64,000 nt of DNA. It comes from Marinobacter sp. LQ44. GTDB lineage: Bacteria; Pseudomonadota; Gammaproteobacteria; Pseudomonadales; Oleiphilaceae. The stretch spans positions 992,001 to 1,056,000 of the forward strand of contig NZ_CP014754.1 of NCBI RefSeq assembly GCF_001447155.2. Direction: 5' to 3'. The translations under genes and the position numbers were made by a program. The notes under the pieces were generated by a model. That model did not search any database. It was not told where the DNA came from and saw only the letters and a list, made by a program, of their open reading frames with translations. Every line of letters starts with the position of its first letter. Positions within the stretch are counted from its first letter, which is position 1. Of the stretch, positions 1-7,622 are shown one piece after another.

Positions 1-249
1 TGCCTGGACATTGGCGGCGAAGCCATCGCCACGCCGGCTTTCGCAGACCACGACTGTTACCTGTTCGGCAACGAAGCCCGAGGTGTGCCGCAGGAAGCTT
101 TGAATGAACTGGCCGCCCAGCGTTTCACCATTCCCGGAGCGGCGAAGATCGAATCCCTGAATCTGGCGTCTGCGGTAAACATGGCGGTTTATGAGCTGAA
201 CCGGGGCACCATCGCCAACGTTGCATCCCCCTTCAAGGCAAACCAATGA
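1..249 (+). CDS. TrmH/SpoU-family RNA 2'-O-methyltransferase, C-terminal part
   Basis: Partial gene running in from the left edge; 82 C-terminal residues are present. The family transfers a methyl group from SAM to a ribose 2'-OH in rRNA or tRNA using a knotted SPOUT fold. Two hallmarks are visible: LFGNEARGVP (motif 2) and IPGAAKIESLNLASAVNMAV (motif 3, knot and SAM binding). The stop overlaps the next start as ATGA, so the two are probably translated together. Which nucleotide is modified cannot be told from this fragment. Confidence 0.85.
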   Translation, partial: CLDIGGEAIATPAFADHDCYLFGNEARGVPQEALNELAAQRFTIPGAAKIESLNLASAVNMAVYELNRGTIANVASPFKANQ

Positions 250-596
250 TTCGTAAATACGTGATCGGAACCCTTTCCCTCGGAGTATTCCTCGCCTTCA
301 TCCTGGCCATGGTGCTGATGGTGCAACTGCACCGCTACGGCATCGCCGTGGACGTCGCCCGCCTCGAAAACCTGCAAACCTGGGCCGGCGACGACGAACA
401 GCGACAGGCGCAGATGCAGAGATACTTCGAACATTGCATCGACAACCACCGAGACCCGGAAGACAAACGCAGCCCGGAGCATATTCGCTCTTTGTACCAA
501 TGCGCAGAAGACCATGGCTCCGCCGAGATCGCCCAGGTAGTCCGGCAAGCGCCCAACACCGTAAAGGCCCCGGCACCCCTGCGCTGGTTCTGGTAA
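246..596 (+). CDS. Small membrane-anchored protein of unknown function
   Basis: A 116-residue protein that I do not recognise. Residues about 7-27 form one hydrophobic segment (VIGTLSLGVFLAFILAMVLM), after a short basic start, so it is probably a single-pass inner-membrane protein with a soluble charged domain outside. Two cysteines (FEHCID and LYQCAED) lie in the soluble part. The start overlaps the methyltransferase stop by 4 bases (ATGA), implying cotranslation. A palindromic repeat begins 8 bases after the stop. Confidence 0.7.
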   Translation: MIRKYVIGTLSLGVFLAFILAMVLMVQLHRYGIAVDVARLENLQTWAGDDEQRQAQMQRYFEHCIDNHRDPEDKRSPEHIRSLYQCAEDHGSAEIAQVVRQAPNTVKAPAPLRWFW

Positions 597-603
597 TCCA
601 GGT

Positions 604-658
604 TGGGGTCAGACCCCAGAACATTTGATGGGGTGAAATGTCTTGGGGTCTGACCCCA
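604..658. repeat. 55-bp palindromic repeat, copy R1
   Basis: Outer arms TGGGGTCAGACCCC and GGGGTCTGACCCCA are inverted copies, and each arm is itself nearly palindromic. Inside is a second inverted repeat ACATTT...AAATGT. The same architecture recurs at 4050, 4909 and 5728. It lies directly downstream of a stop codon. It resembles REP/BIME-type extragenic repeats; whether it acts as a terminator or is mobilised by a transposase encoded elsewhere is not visible here. Confidence 0.9.
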
Positions 659-662
659 TGCT

Positions 663-696
663 ATTCTGACGGGTACGCGAGATAGAGCGTCAGAAT
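663..696. terminator. Hairpin after the 246-596 gene
   Basis: ATTCTGAC (663-670) and GTCAGAAT (689-696) form a perfect 8-bp inverted repeat with an 18-base loop. There is no T-run on either side, so termination is only a possibility. It sits in the spacer between convergent genes. Confidence 0.35.
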
Positions 697-762
697 GAGC
701 GCGCCGGCACACGTTAACTGACTGGTTCGCTCGGCCATGAAGTATCTTAATTTTCAACATTG

Positions 763-1377
763 CTACTTGGCCGATGAATCAGCCATACCAGGCGGTAATG
801 GAATCGAACCTTCTCTGACATGCTGATAGGTTATGTCCTCGTACCACGCAGGATTACCCTCAACAACTTCGGCGACAACGTTTTCTGCCAGAGGTATGTG
901 AAAGTCGTGGCTGCGGTCGTAATTGCAGGTGTTACAGAACGCCTCCCACCAGGCAAGCGCTTCTCCCTTACCCGAAAACCCAACAATCAGAGTATGACTA
1001 TAGTCCTCAAGCGGGTAGTCCCGATACCACTGGCGTAAATTGCCATCGAGGTCATCGGGTAGCGAGAAAGTGACTTCATAGAACGTTTGGGTTCGGAAAG
1101 AAAACCAGCGGGCCTGCACGGTTCTAGGGGCAGGTTTAGGACTTATCCCCACGACGCCCCCTCCCGGGGGGATATGGTCATAACCACCACGCAGTGACCC
1201 GCCACGAGCGCTCCATATTTCATCGAAGGAAATATCTTCTACCCAAACTGGCCATCCCTGCGGCCCACCCGCAACAGAAACGGCAAAGTCGTACTCGCGG
1301 GGCTCGGAGGAACAGGCCGAAGCAAAGATCGGTAGCAGGATGATGAAGATTGCTCCAACAGCCGGGCCCTTACACAT
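763..1377 (-). CDS. Lipoprotein paralogue, probable Tle1-type immunity protein (second copy)
   Basis: A 204-residue lipoprotein. A hydrophobic signal peptide ends in a lipobox just before the cysteine of SACSSEP (residue about 22), so the mature protein is probably acylated and periplasm-facing. The ATG at 1377 is preceded by AGGAG; the longer reading frame upstream has no such site. It resembles the DUF2931-type lipoproteins found next to T6SS lipases (family from memory, moderate certainty). It is about two-thirds identical by eye to the gene at 1410-2000. The two differ most in the segment after PVWV, which could set specificity. It is the last gene of the effector-immunity operon. Confidence 0.7.
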   Translation of the reverse strand: MCKGPAVGAIFIILLPIFASACSSEPREYDFAVSVAGGPQGWPVWVEDISFDEIWSARGGSLRGGYDHIPPGGGVVGISPKPAPRTVQARWFSFRTQTFYEVTFSLPDDLDGNLRQWYRDYPLEDYSHTLIVGFSGKGEALAWWEAFCNTCNYDRSHDFHIPLAENVVAEVVEGNPAWYEDITYQHVREGSIPLPPGMADSSAK

Positions 1378-1409
1378 GCACCTCTCCTGTCTCCTTGTCC
1401 ATGGAATGG

Positions 1410-2000
1410 CTACCACGGCGACGGCATACTTCCCTCATCAATCAACTCCTGAGTTTGCAATCGATAGCCGCTCGGATCCCCTTCAACCACTTCGGCCTGG
1501 ACGTCTTCGATCAGCGGGGTGTTGAAATCGTGACTGCGATCATAGTTGCAGGCATTACAGAAAGCCTCCCACCAAGCCAGCGCCTCGCCCTTACCGGAAA
1601 ATCCGATAATCAAGGTATGGATATACTCGTCACGTGGGTAGTCCCGAAACCACTTACGCAACTGGTCATCAAGATCCTCCGGCAGCGATAGGGTAACTTC
1701 ATAGAATGTCTGGGTGCGGTAGGAGAACCAACGGGCATGCACGGTGCTGGGGGCAGGCTTGGGGCCCAATATGGCCACACCACCCATTGGAGGGAGTTGA
1801 TCGAAACCATGTTCAATTCCCCCAGCCGGTACCCTCCAAGATTGATCAACTATTACTTCGTCAACCCACACAGGCCACCCTTCGGGGCCTCCCGCCACAG
1901 ACACGGCAAAGTCATATTCCCGAGGTTCCGAGGAGCAAGCTGTTACCAAGACCAGCAATAGAAATGAAAAGGCTACCCTTGCCGTAATGTTATTGCGCAT
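1410..2000 (-). CDS. Lipoprotein, probable Tle1-type immunity protein (first copy)
   Basis: 196 residues with a signal peptide and lipobox (LLLVLVTACSSEP). The start at 2000 is chosen for AAGGAG six bases upstream; it overlaps the end of the effector gene by 11 bases, so translation is probably coupled. The conserved block ARWFSYRTQTFYEVTLSLP and a later pair of cysteines (FCNACNYD) are shared with the downstream paralogue. T6SS lipase effectors of the Tle1 class are known to be neutralised by periplasmic lipoproteins encoded next door. The position and lipobox fit that role, but binding is inferred. Confidence 0.72.
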   Translation of the reverse strand: MRNNITARVAFSFLLLVLVTACSSEPREYDFAVSVAGGPEGWPVWVDEVIVDQSWRVPAGGIEHGFDQLPPMGGVAILGPKPAPSTVHARWFSYRTQTFYEVTLSLPEDLDDQLRKWFRDYPRDEYIHTLIIGFSGKGEALAWWEAFCNACNYDRSHDFNTPLIEDVQAEVVEGDPSGYRLQTQELIDEGSMPSPW

Positions 2001-3732
2001 GAGCAACTCCTTTGCTGAGCGGGGTTATGGCCTTAGTTGGCCGGTTGAAAAACACTGTTCGATTACCAGAGGGGTCCGGCTCCAGACCAAGCCGGTAGAT
2101 GCTGTCAGAGGTGTGGATATATCCACCCAGGTAATCTCTTGACGCATCAAGTAATCCCCCACTTGTATGCCAACTGCTCAGAGCGGCCTGCAAGTCTTGA
2201 GGGATTTGGAAGTCCTTGTTGTTGGTATTCATCTGCCTGAGTGGCACGTCGCTCTGCAACGCGAATTCGTACATCCGATGCAGGTTATAGATAGCCAACT
2301 CCTTACGGGTATGCCTACGCTCCTGCACGTGGATATCTCCATTTGGCTGCGGCACCGCCACCACAGCCCGGCCTGGGCGCGCGTACTTCGCCTCAAGTTG
2401 CGGAATGGCTGTGCGTTGAGTATGGCCGCCGTCCGCAAGACCCGAGTGGATGCCCAGAACGATCTTCTCAATATTCTCGAAGCCCTTGTCTGGATTTTCA
2501 TAACCGCCGCCCACATCGGAATGGGCACCCGGTACGGCTATTTCCTTAAAGTGGGATGGCCCATTGCCATCTGCATCGAGAATACTACTGAGTGGGAAAT
2601 TCTTGCGGATCTCATGATGGGCCGTAAGGTGCACCACCCGTTCGGCACTGCTGGGCGAAAGATTCAGGTTAAAGTCGATGTTGGCGTTGTCTCCGGGCAG
2701 GTAAAAACTACCCACAGTGTCAAACAGGCCGACGAAATTTACCCGGGCCTTCACACCAGGAGGGAAAGCCGATACCGATTTGACCCCCAGCATCGGCGCA
2801 AACAAAGAGGCGCCCTTAAACTGGGGCAGCAGGACCGTTTCAGGTTGTTCATTGATCAGATTGACAAAATGCCGGGCCAGGGCCGCGCCACGGCTGAAGC
2901 CGAATACATCGAAGACTACTTCGTCGTAATCCCCGGAAAATATATCTCTTCGCATTCGTTCAAGTGCATAGCCTATTCTGTCATGCCCCCCTTCCGGCCC
3001 GATGCCCAATCCCAAACCCATCAGGTCGTCCTGGGACTCAAATCCATCCGGAGTGTGCTTGCCATCAATGGTACCCGGCCCACGAACATAGACCCTCCGG
3101 ATATTAGTCGTCTCCCTGTAAAGGTCATACAACTTCGCCACATTCGTCACATCGCGGTTCGCCAGGATCTGGTCATGGCCTCGATGGTTGCCAGTGCCAT
3201 CAAAAAACAGCCCCAGGCGAAGGGTTTTGCCAGACTCATCAATATCCTTGCTGGCCTGAGAAGGGGTTGCGGCTGAGCCAGCCCCTCCACCATCGTGGCT
3301 GGACGTGCTATTGCGCAGCTGCGCGCCGGAAGAGGCCTGTGTGCCGTTTGAGCGTGTTTCTGCTGTACTGGATTCTGAGCTCAAAGGCGCAGAGTGAGAA
3401 TTTGCCCCCGAAACACCAGAGAATGGCAATGGCGCATGGGTATCGCCTACCACCACGCTACTGCTGCCAATGGTGACTCCACCACAGGAAATCGCACCAC
3501 CGTTTGTAGCAACGGGTAACCCGTTAATGAAAACCGTGCTTGAACCGGAAGCAATAGTACGCGGATGAGGGGAATGCTTGGGTTTGGAGTGCGGGGCAAG
3601 TTGGTCACCTACCCGAGCGACGGGCTTGCCGTCGATGAATACATCCGGGGAACTATTGATTACCGGGGTGGGCGGGAAACCCTCGTGGTCGGTACCTAGA
3701 TCCCCCAACAGCACAACTTTCTTGCCGCTCAT
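1990..3732 (-). CDS. PAAR-domain T6SS effector with DUF2235 (Tle1-like) phospholipase domain
   Basis: 580 residues. Residues 1-95 form a PAAR-like domain (GDLGTDHEG, repeated VFIDGKPVAR/VFINGLPVA units, VVGDTHAPL) expected to cap the VgrG spike. A Ser/Gly/Ala-rich linker follows (about 100-165). The rest is a DUF2235 alpha/beta hydrolase with the LFFDGTGN start motif, nucleophile elbow GFSRG (Ser about 280) and HSDVGGGY, a likely acidic and histidine active-site segment. Tle1 enzymes hydrolyse membrane phospholipids in rival cells. The start at 3732 has AAGGAG seven bases upstream and begins with the PAAR domain; a TTG 20 codons upstream is less likely. No T6SS structural genes lie in this window, so it is an orphan effector module. 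Confidence 0.88.
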   Translation of the reverse strand: MSGKKVVLLGDLGTDHEGFPPTPVINSSPDVFIDGKPVARVGDQLAPHSKPKHSPHPRTIASGSSTVFINGLPVATNGGAISCGGVTIGSSSVVVGDTHAPLPFSGVSGANSHSAPLSSESSTAETRSNGTQASSGAQLRNSTSSHDGGGAGSAATPSQASKDIDESGKTLRLGLFFDGTGNHRGHDQILANRDVTNVAKLYDLYRETTNIRRVYVRGPGTIDGKHTPDGFESQDDLMGLGLGIGPEGGHDRIGYALERMRRDIFSGDYDEVVFDVFGFSRGAALARHFVNLINEQPETVLLPQFKGASLFAPMLGVKSVSAFPPGVKARVNFVGLFDTVGSFYLPGDNANIDFNLNLSPSSAERVVHLTAHHEIRKNFPLSSILDADGNGPSHFKEIAVPGAHSDVGGGYENPDKGFENIEKIVLGIHSGLADGGHTQRTAIPQLEAKYARPGRAVVAVPQPNGDIHVQERRHTRKELAIYNLHRMYEFALQSDVPLRQMNTNNKDFQIPQDLQAALSSWHTSGGLLDASRDYLGGYIHTSDSIYRLGLEPDPSGNRTVFFNRPTKAITPLSKGVAHAQ

Positions 3733-4049
3733 GGCTTTGCTCCTTGCTTCTTCCTTGATACCCGAATAATCCCGGGGTTCCTTGACGGGCAATCCTGCCC
3801 TTATACAAACTCTATTCTGACCGCATGCGCTCCTTATGCAGCGACGCAGAGTGTATCAGCATGACTCGGCCTGGCGGAAGTATCACCCGGCTTGATCCTG
3901 ACCGGCAACGGAATATTAAGCCCCCATCATTCTCCCATGATTCGCGCGGCCCGTTCATCCATGCAGCTTCGGACAAACGTTTTCACGACGTCCTGGTCCC
4001 CAGATTTATAAAAATCTACCATGAAGAACTTCGGGATTTCCCGTGAAGT
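3733..4049. other. Spacer upstream of the effector gene
   Basis: 317 bases between the divergent effector gene and repeat R2. No convincing gene, RNA or promoter was recognised. It presumably holds the promoter of the effector-immunity operon (minus strand). Confidence 0.4.
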
Positions 4050-4104
4050 TGGGGTCAGACCCCGGAACATTTCAGGTCACCAAATGTCTTGGGGTCTGAC
4101 CCCA
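4050..4104. repeat. 55-bp palindromic repeat, copy R2
   Basis: Same architecture as R1: TGGGGTCAGACCCC, then inner arms ACATTT and AAATGT, then GGGGTCTGACCCCA. Here the inner loop reads CAGGTCACC instead of the version in R1 and R3, while the stems are kept. It ends 23 bases before the start of the outer-membrane protein gene. Confidence 0.9.
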
Positions 4105-4127
4105 AATTTAAACGGGAGCTGTTCGTT

Positions 4128-4958
4128 ATGGTACGCCTCTTTCTTCTTGCCCTCTCCATGGCCGCAAGCGCTGGTCTCTCGACACCGGCCGCAGCTGATG
4201 AAACACGTGACTGGACGCTAACGGTCGAAACCGGGCCCGTCTGGCTTTCCCGCAACGATGTGCAGATACCGAACGACAGCTCAGGAGATCGCTTTGACCT
4301 CCTGAAACTGACCGGACAGGGAGCCGACCCGTATTTCCGGGTGCATTTGGCCTACCAGCTATCTGACAAGCATTCCGTCAGTCTTCTTTATGCCCCATTA
4401 CGCACTTATGGCCATGGCACGCTGCCCAGCGATGTGCGCTTTGCTGGGGAAACGTTTGAAGCAGGAGGCAGCGTAAAAGGCGTTTATAAATTCAACACCT
4501 ACCGGCTCGGCTGGCGCTATCACTGGCCAGAGCATGGCGACTGGAAACTAAGCGCCGGGGCCACGCTGCTGGTCCGCGATGCCAATGTTCGACTCAGCCA
4601 GGGCACCACAAGCGCCGATGACCCAGACCTTGGCGTAGTCCCACTGCTGTCTTTTCAGGCCCGACGGGCTTTTGCTCAACGCTGGGCTCTAGAGTTTGAC
4701 GTGGAGGGCCTTGGCGCGCCCCAGGGCCGGGCGATTGATGCCGCCGTGGCCGTAACCTATCAACTGTCGCCGCAGCTGGAAGGCCGGCTCGGCTACCGAA
4801 CTCTGGAAGGCGGAGCAGATAACGACACCGTCTACACCTTTGCCTGGGCCCACTATGGCTTGCTTGGATTGGGTACCGCTTCTAGGCGCGCGGCTGGCCA
4901 CCACGATTTGGGGTCAGACCCCAGAACATTTGATGGGGTGAAATGTCTTGGGGTCTGA
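4128..4958 (+). CDS. Predicted outer-membrane beta-barrel protein
   Basis: 276 residues. It starts with a signal peptide (LFLLALSMAASAGLSTPAAA, cleavage near ADE). The rest is rich in alternating aromatic and polar residues typical of beta-strands (YRLGWRYHWPEHGDWKLSAG, LEGRLGYRTLEGGADND), ending near FAWAHYGL. The start at 4128 is chosen for GGGAG upstream and the signal peptide; an upstream in-frame ATG lies inside repeat R2. The last 17 or so codons and the TGA stop come from repeat R3, so the natural C-terminus was probably replaced. Function unknown; it resembles small OmpW/OmpA-like barrels only in general character. Confidence 0.7.
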   Translation: MVRLFLLALSMAASAGLSTPAAADETRDWTLTVETGPVWLSRNDVQIPNDSSGDRFDLLKLTGQGADPYFRVHLAYQLSDKHSVSLLYAPLRTYGHGTLPSDVRFAGETFEAGGSVKGVYKFNTYRLGWRYHWPEHGDWKLSAGATLLVRDANVRLSQGTTSADDPDLGVVPLLSFQARRAFAQRWALEFDVEGLGAPQGRAIDAAVAVTYQLSPQLEGRLGYRTLEGGADNDTVYTFAWAHYGLLGLGTASRRAAGHHDLGSDPRTFDGVKCLGV

Positions 4959-4963
4959 CCCCA
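4909..4963. repeat. 55-bp palindromic repeat, copy R3, overlapping a gene end
   Basis: Nearly identical to R1, including the inner loop GATGGGGTG. It overlaps the last codons of the outer-membrane protein gene, and the TGA inside GGGGTCTGACCCC is that gene's stop codon. Confidence 0.9.
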
Positions 4964-5037
4964 AATTATCAGCCGTGGTATCCTTGCCGCCCTGTTTCCA
5001 GTACATCCGTTCATCTGCAACTAGTTTAGGTTTTCTT

Positions 5038-5424
5038 ATGCGAATGATTATTCGAGCTTTTTTCCGCCTGCTGCGGCTGGTTCTCACGCCATTTATGTTG
5101 CTTTCAGAGAAACTCAGTACACCGAAGGCCATCAGCCGTTCGCCTGAGCAGCAAGCAGAGATTGATAAGGCCACTGAAAACCTGGCGCTCTACCAGTTCC
5201 GGGCCTGCCCGTTTTGCATCAAAGTTCGTAAAGAGATGGCTCGGCTGGGGCTGAATATCGAGCTGCGTAATGCACAACACGACCCGGCGCATCGTGAGGA
5301 TCTGTTGAATGGCGGCGGCACCGTAAAAGTGCCCTGCCTGCTAATCACTGATGACCAGGGTGAGAAGCAATGGATGTATGAATCTGGTGATATCAACGCC
5401 TGGCTCAATCGGCAGTTTGGATAA
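5038..5424 (+). CDS. Membrane-anchored glutaredoxin-like protein
   Basis: 128 residues. A basic, hydrophobic N-terminus (residues about 3-24) may anchor it to the membrane. The glutaredoxin/GST-N thioredoxin fold follows, with active site ACPFC (residues about 59-63), the TVKVPCL loop whose proline is the cis-Pro of the fold, and a C-terminal YESGDINAWL helix. Such proteins reduce disulfides or glutathione-mixed disulfides. The start at 5038 excludes the longer frame, which begins inside repeat R3. ppnP follows 16 bases later, probably in the same transcript. Confidence 0.82.
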   Translation: MRMIIRAFFRLLRLVLTPFMLLSEKLSTPKAISRSPEQQAEIDKATENLALYQFRACPFCIKVRKEMARLGLNIELRNAQHDPAHREDLLNGGGTVKVPCLLITDDQGEKQWMYESGDINAWLNRQFG

Positions 5425-5440
5425 ATAAGGGGTAATGACC

Positions 5441-5722
5441 ATGTTAAACGTAAACGAATACTTCGGCGGCAAGGTAAAATCCATTGCCTTCCAAGGTGAG
5501 TCTCTGCCTGCAACCGTAGGTGTGATCAGTTCCGGTGAGTACGAGTTCGGGACCAGTAAAAAAGAAGTGATGACCGTTGTGAGCGGCGCATTAACCGTTC
5601 AGCTTCCGGGTAGCGATAGCTGGACCCGCTACGGGGCCGGCGATGCCTTTGAAGTAGCGGCCAACACCAGCTTCAAGGTGAAGGCTGACGTAGATACCGC
5701 CTATTTCTGCACCTACGAATAA
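5441..5722 (+). CDS. ppnP: Pyrimidine/purine nucleoside phosphorylase
   Basis: 93 residues, matching the small cupin family of E. coli PpnP (YaiE, 94 residues): [29 protein letters not shown], and a C-terminal AYFCTYE. The enzyme splits nucleosides with phosphate to give free base and (deoxy)ribose-1-phosphate. The start at 5441 is preferred over ATG 5435 because AAGGGG lies eight bases before it and the protein then matches the family's N-terminus. Repeat R4 starts six bases after the stop. Confidence 0.93.
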   Translation: MLNVNEYFGGKVKSIAFQGESLPATVGVISSGEYEFGTSKKEVMTVVSGALTVQLPGSDSWTRYGAGDAFEVAANTSFKVKADVDTAYFCTYE

Positions 5723-5727
5723 CAACA

Positions 5728-5782
5728 TGGGGGTCAGACCCCAGAACATTTGGCAGGGTGAAATGTCTTGGGGTCTGACCCC
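5728..5782. repeat. 55-bp palindromic repeat, copy R4
   Basis: Same arms as R1-R3 with an extra G in the left arm (TGGGGGTCAGACCCC) and inner loop GGCAGGGTG between ACATTT and AAATGT. It fills the space between two convergent genes (ppnP stop 5722, DUF1622 stop 5787), where it could serve as a two-way terminator. Confidence 0.88.
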
Positions 5783-5786
5783 GAAT

Positions 5787-6179
5787 TCACTCACCCTCGC
5801 CGTTGTGATCGGATAAACGGCCAGATTGTGCCGACTGGTGAGTTCGTTCCATTTCACGCTCCAGAAAGTAGCTCAGCACCACCCTGATCAGCACAACAGC
5901 ACCGAGCATGGCAATATGCTCCCAAGCGGGCGCTATAACGCTTTTGATGATGTCTGCGCCGATAAAAATATCCAGCGCCAACAGAAGATGAGCACCCAGG
6001 CGCTCACGAATACGAGCAGTTTTTCTCACCAGCTTCGCGTGAGCGCCTCTGTGGCCAGTCAGCAGTGTGAGGAAACGAATGACAGCCTCCGCAACACCCC
6101 AGACAACAACAGCCACACCCAGCAGGCTTATCAGGTAGAACAACATCGTCACGATACGGACAGTCAGGTCTTCGAGCAT
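5787..6179 (-). CDS. DUF1622 family membrane protein
   Basis: 130 residues with three likely membrane segments: about 10-38 (VTMLFYLISLLGVAVVVWGV), about 62-80 (LGAHLLLALDIFIGADII) and about 88-108 (IAMLGAVVLIRVVLSYFL). The block IRERLGAHLLLALDIFIGAD followed by VLIRVVLSYFLEREM is the DUF1622 pattern. GGAG lies before the ATG at 6179. The cellular role of the family is unknown. It is divergent from the IS-interrupted gene at 6372. Confidence 0.85.
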   Translation of the reverse strand: MLEDLTVRIVTMLFYLISLLGVAVVVWGVAEAVIRFLTLLTGHRGAHAKLVRKTARIRERLGAHLLLALDIFIGADIIKSVIAPAWEHIAMLGAVVLIRVVLSYFLEREMERTHQSAQSGRLSDHNGEGE

Positions 6180-6441
6180 GAAGTCTCCAGGTGTGAGGGC
6201 ATGAGAAGCTGCCTGCAGAACAGCATCTCATTCAGATTGTAGCTGGTGAAAAACTTTGTCGCCGTTCAAGTTGGAACGACGACTATTTGGTTCGCCTACT
6301 AACGGCCTGATTTCAGTGATATGTTTAATGATTATTGAGCCGGACATCAAAAAGAGCACACAAACAACACCATGAAACGCGACCTGGACTTCCCCCAATT
6401 CAGTGGACACGCATCGATAACTCCGCAGGAGGAGCAAACCG

Positions 6442-6813
6442 ATGCCGGAAATGATCACGGGGAAGAAAACCCAGCAGTACACCACTGAGTTCAAGGTCAA
6501 AGCGGTGGAGTGGAGTCACCAGGCCCACCGCAGCGTCAAAAGCGTTGCCGAAGCGCTGGATATTCACCCCTTCATGCTGTCACGCTGGCGAAAGGAATAC
6601 CGTGAAGGAAAGTTCGCCATGAAACGGGTCAAGAAAGCGCCAGCCGACGCCAAAAAGAAAATACAGGAACAGGATGAGATTGCCCGCCTGAAACGCCGAG
6701 TGTCGGAGCTTCAGGAGGAAAACGACATCCTAAAAAAGTTTCAACGTTTTCAGGCCGAGGAACGACGGAAGCGTTCCGGTTCGTCTGGAAACACCGACGG
6801 GAACACAACGTAA
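6442..6813 (+). CDS. IS3-family transposase OrfA
   Basis: 123 residues if it ends in its own frame. An N-terminal helix-turn-helix (YTTEFKVKAVEWSHQ..., SVAEALDIHPFMLSRWRKEY, residues about 10-55) binds the element's ends. A leucine-zipper-like coiled coil follows (IARLKRRVSELQEENDILKK). A strong AGGAGG lies nine bases before the ATG. At 6732-6738 the sequence A AAA AAG is a classic slippery heptamer; a -1 slip there enters the OrfB frame. Confidence 0.92.
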   Translation: MPEMITGKKTQQYTTEFKVKAVEWSHQAHRSVKSVAEALDIHPFMLSRWRKEYREGKFAMKRVKKAPADAKKKIQEQDEIARLKRRVSELQEENDILKKFQRFQAEERRKRSGSSGNTDGNTT

Positions 6814-6830
6814 AAGCGCTGTGTCGGCAC

Positions 6831-7622
6831 TTGAAGGTGTCGCGGTCTGGTTACTATGCCTGGGCAAACCGGAAGCCTGGCCTGAGAGCCACTGAGAACG
6901 CCGAACTGCTGTTGAAGATCCGCCGTGTATACGACAGCAGCAAAGGGCGCTATGGCAGCCCCAGGGTCTATCAGGCCCTGCGCCGGGAAGGCGAACAGGT
7001 TGGCGAGAATCGTGTGGCGCGCCTGATGCAGAAATGGGGCATGAAAGCGCGAGTGATGCGAGTGTATCGCCGAATGAGCAAGCGCCGTGACGAACTCAAA
7101 GCTCTTCCTAATCACCGCCTGAGCGTCGAGAAGCCCGTGGCGGTGAATCAGCAATGGAGCAGTGACGTTACCTACATCAAGCTAGGTCGAAAATACGTGT
7201 TCCTGGCGGTGGTTCTGGATCTGTTCTCGCGCAGGATTATCAGCTGGCGATCGGATGAAAGCCTGAATGCGGCACTGGCCAAAGGCGCCCTGAGAGAGGC
7301 ATTTGCAGCGAGGCGACCGGAAGCAGGTCTGTTGTTCCACACCGATCGAGGCACGGAATACCGGGCTCAGAAAACACAGGCGTTTCTGAACCAGAACAGC
7401 GTGCGCCACAGCATGAATCGACCGGGACAATGCACAGACAACGCTGAGGTTGAATCCTTCTTCAAAACCTTGAAGGGAGAATTGCTGCATGCGACCAGCT
7501 TTGTGACGATGCGGCAGTTACGGAAACATATAAAAGACTATATTGAGGGCTTTTATAACAGTCACCGGCTACACAGTGGCCTTGGCTACCGGACTCCGAT
7601 AGAGTTCGAGGGAATTAACTGA
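6831..7622 (+). CDS. IS3-family transposase OrfB (DDE integrase domain)
   Basis: The frame carries HTH_21 (SRSGYYAWANRKPGLR) and the rve integrase core, with catalytic residues in WSSDVTYI (Asp), FHTDRGTEY (Asp) and NAEVESFFKTLKGEL (Glu). TTG 6831 is only where the frame can first begin. The frame reads open back to the slippery site at 6732, giving FRFVWKHRREHNVKALCRHL before SRSGYYAW, which is typical OrfAB sequence. The working transposase is therefore probably an OrfAB fusion made by -1 frameshifting. The stop lies just inside the right inverted repeat. Confidence 0.92.
   Translation: MKVSRSGYYAWANRKPGLRATENAELLLKIRRVYDSSKGRYGSPRVYQALRREGEQVGENRVARLMQKWGMKARVMRVYRRMSKRRDELKALPNHRLSVEKPVAVNQQWSSDVTYIKLGRKYVFLAVVLDLFSRRIISWRSDESLNAALAKGALREAFAARRPEAGLLFHTDRGTEYRAQKTQAFLNQNSVRHSMNRPGQCTDNAEVESFFKTLKGELLHATSFVTMRQLRKHIKDYIEGFYNSHRLHSGLGYRTPIEFEGIN

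Noticed and set aside
2167..3276. 369-codon open frame on the plus strand
   Set aside because: Antisense to the DUF2235 lipase domain, which carries clear catalytic motifs.
1990..3732. Complete T6SS cluster
   Set aside because: Only the effector and lipoproteins are here; no TssB/C, VgrG, Hcp or ClpV genes within the window.
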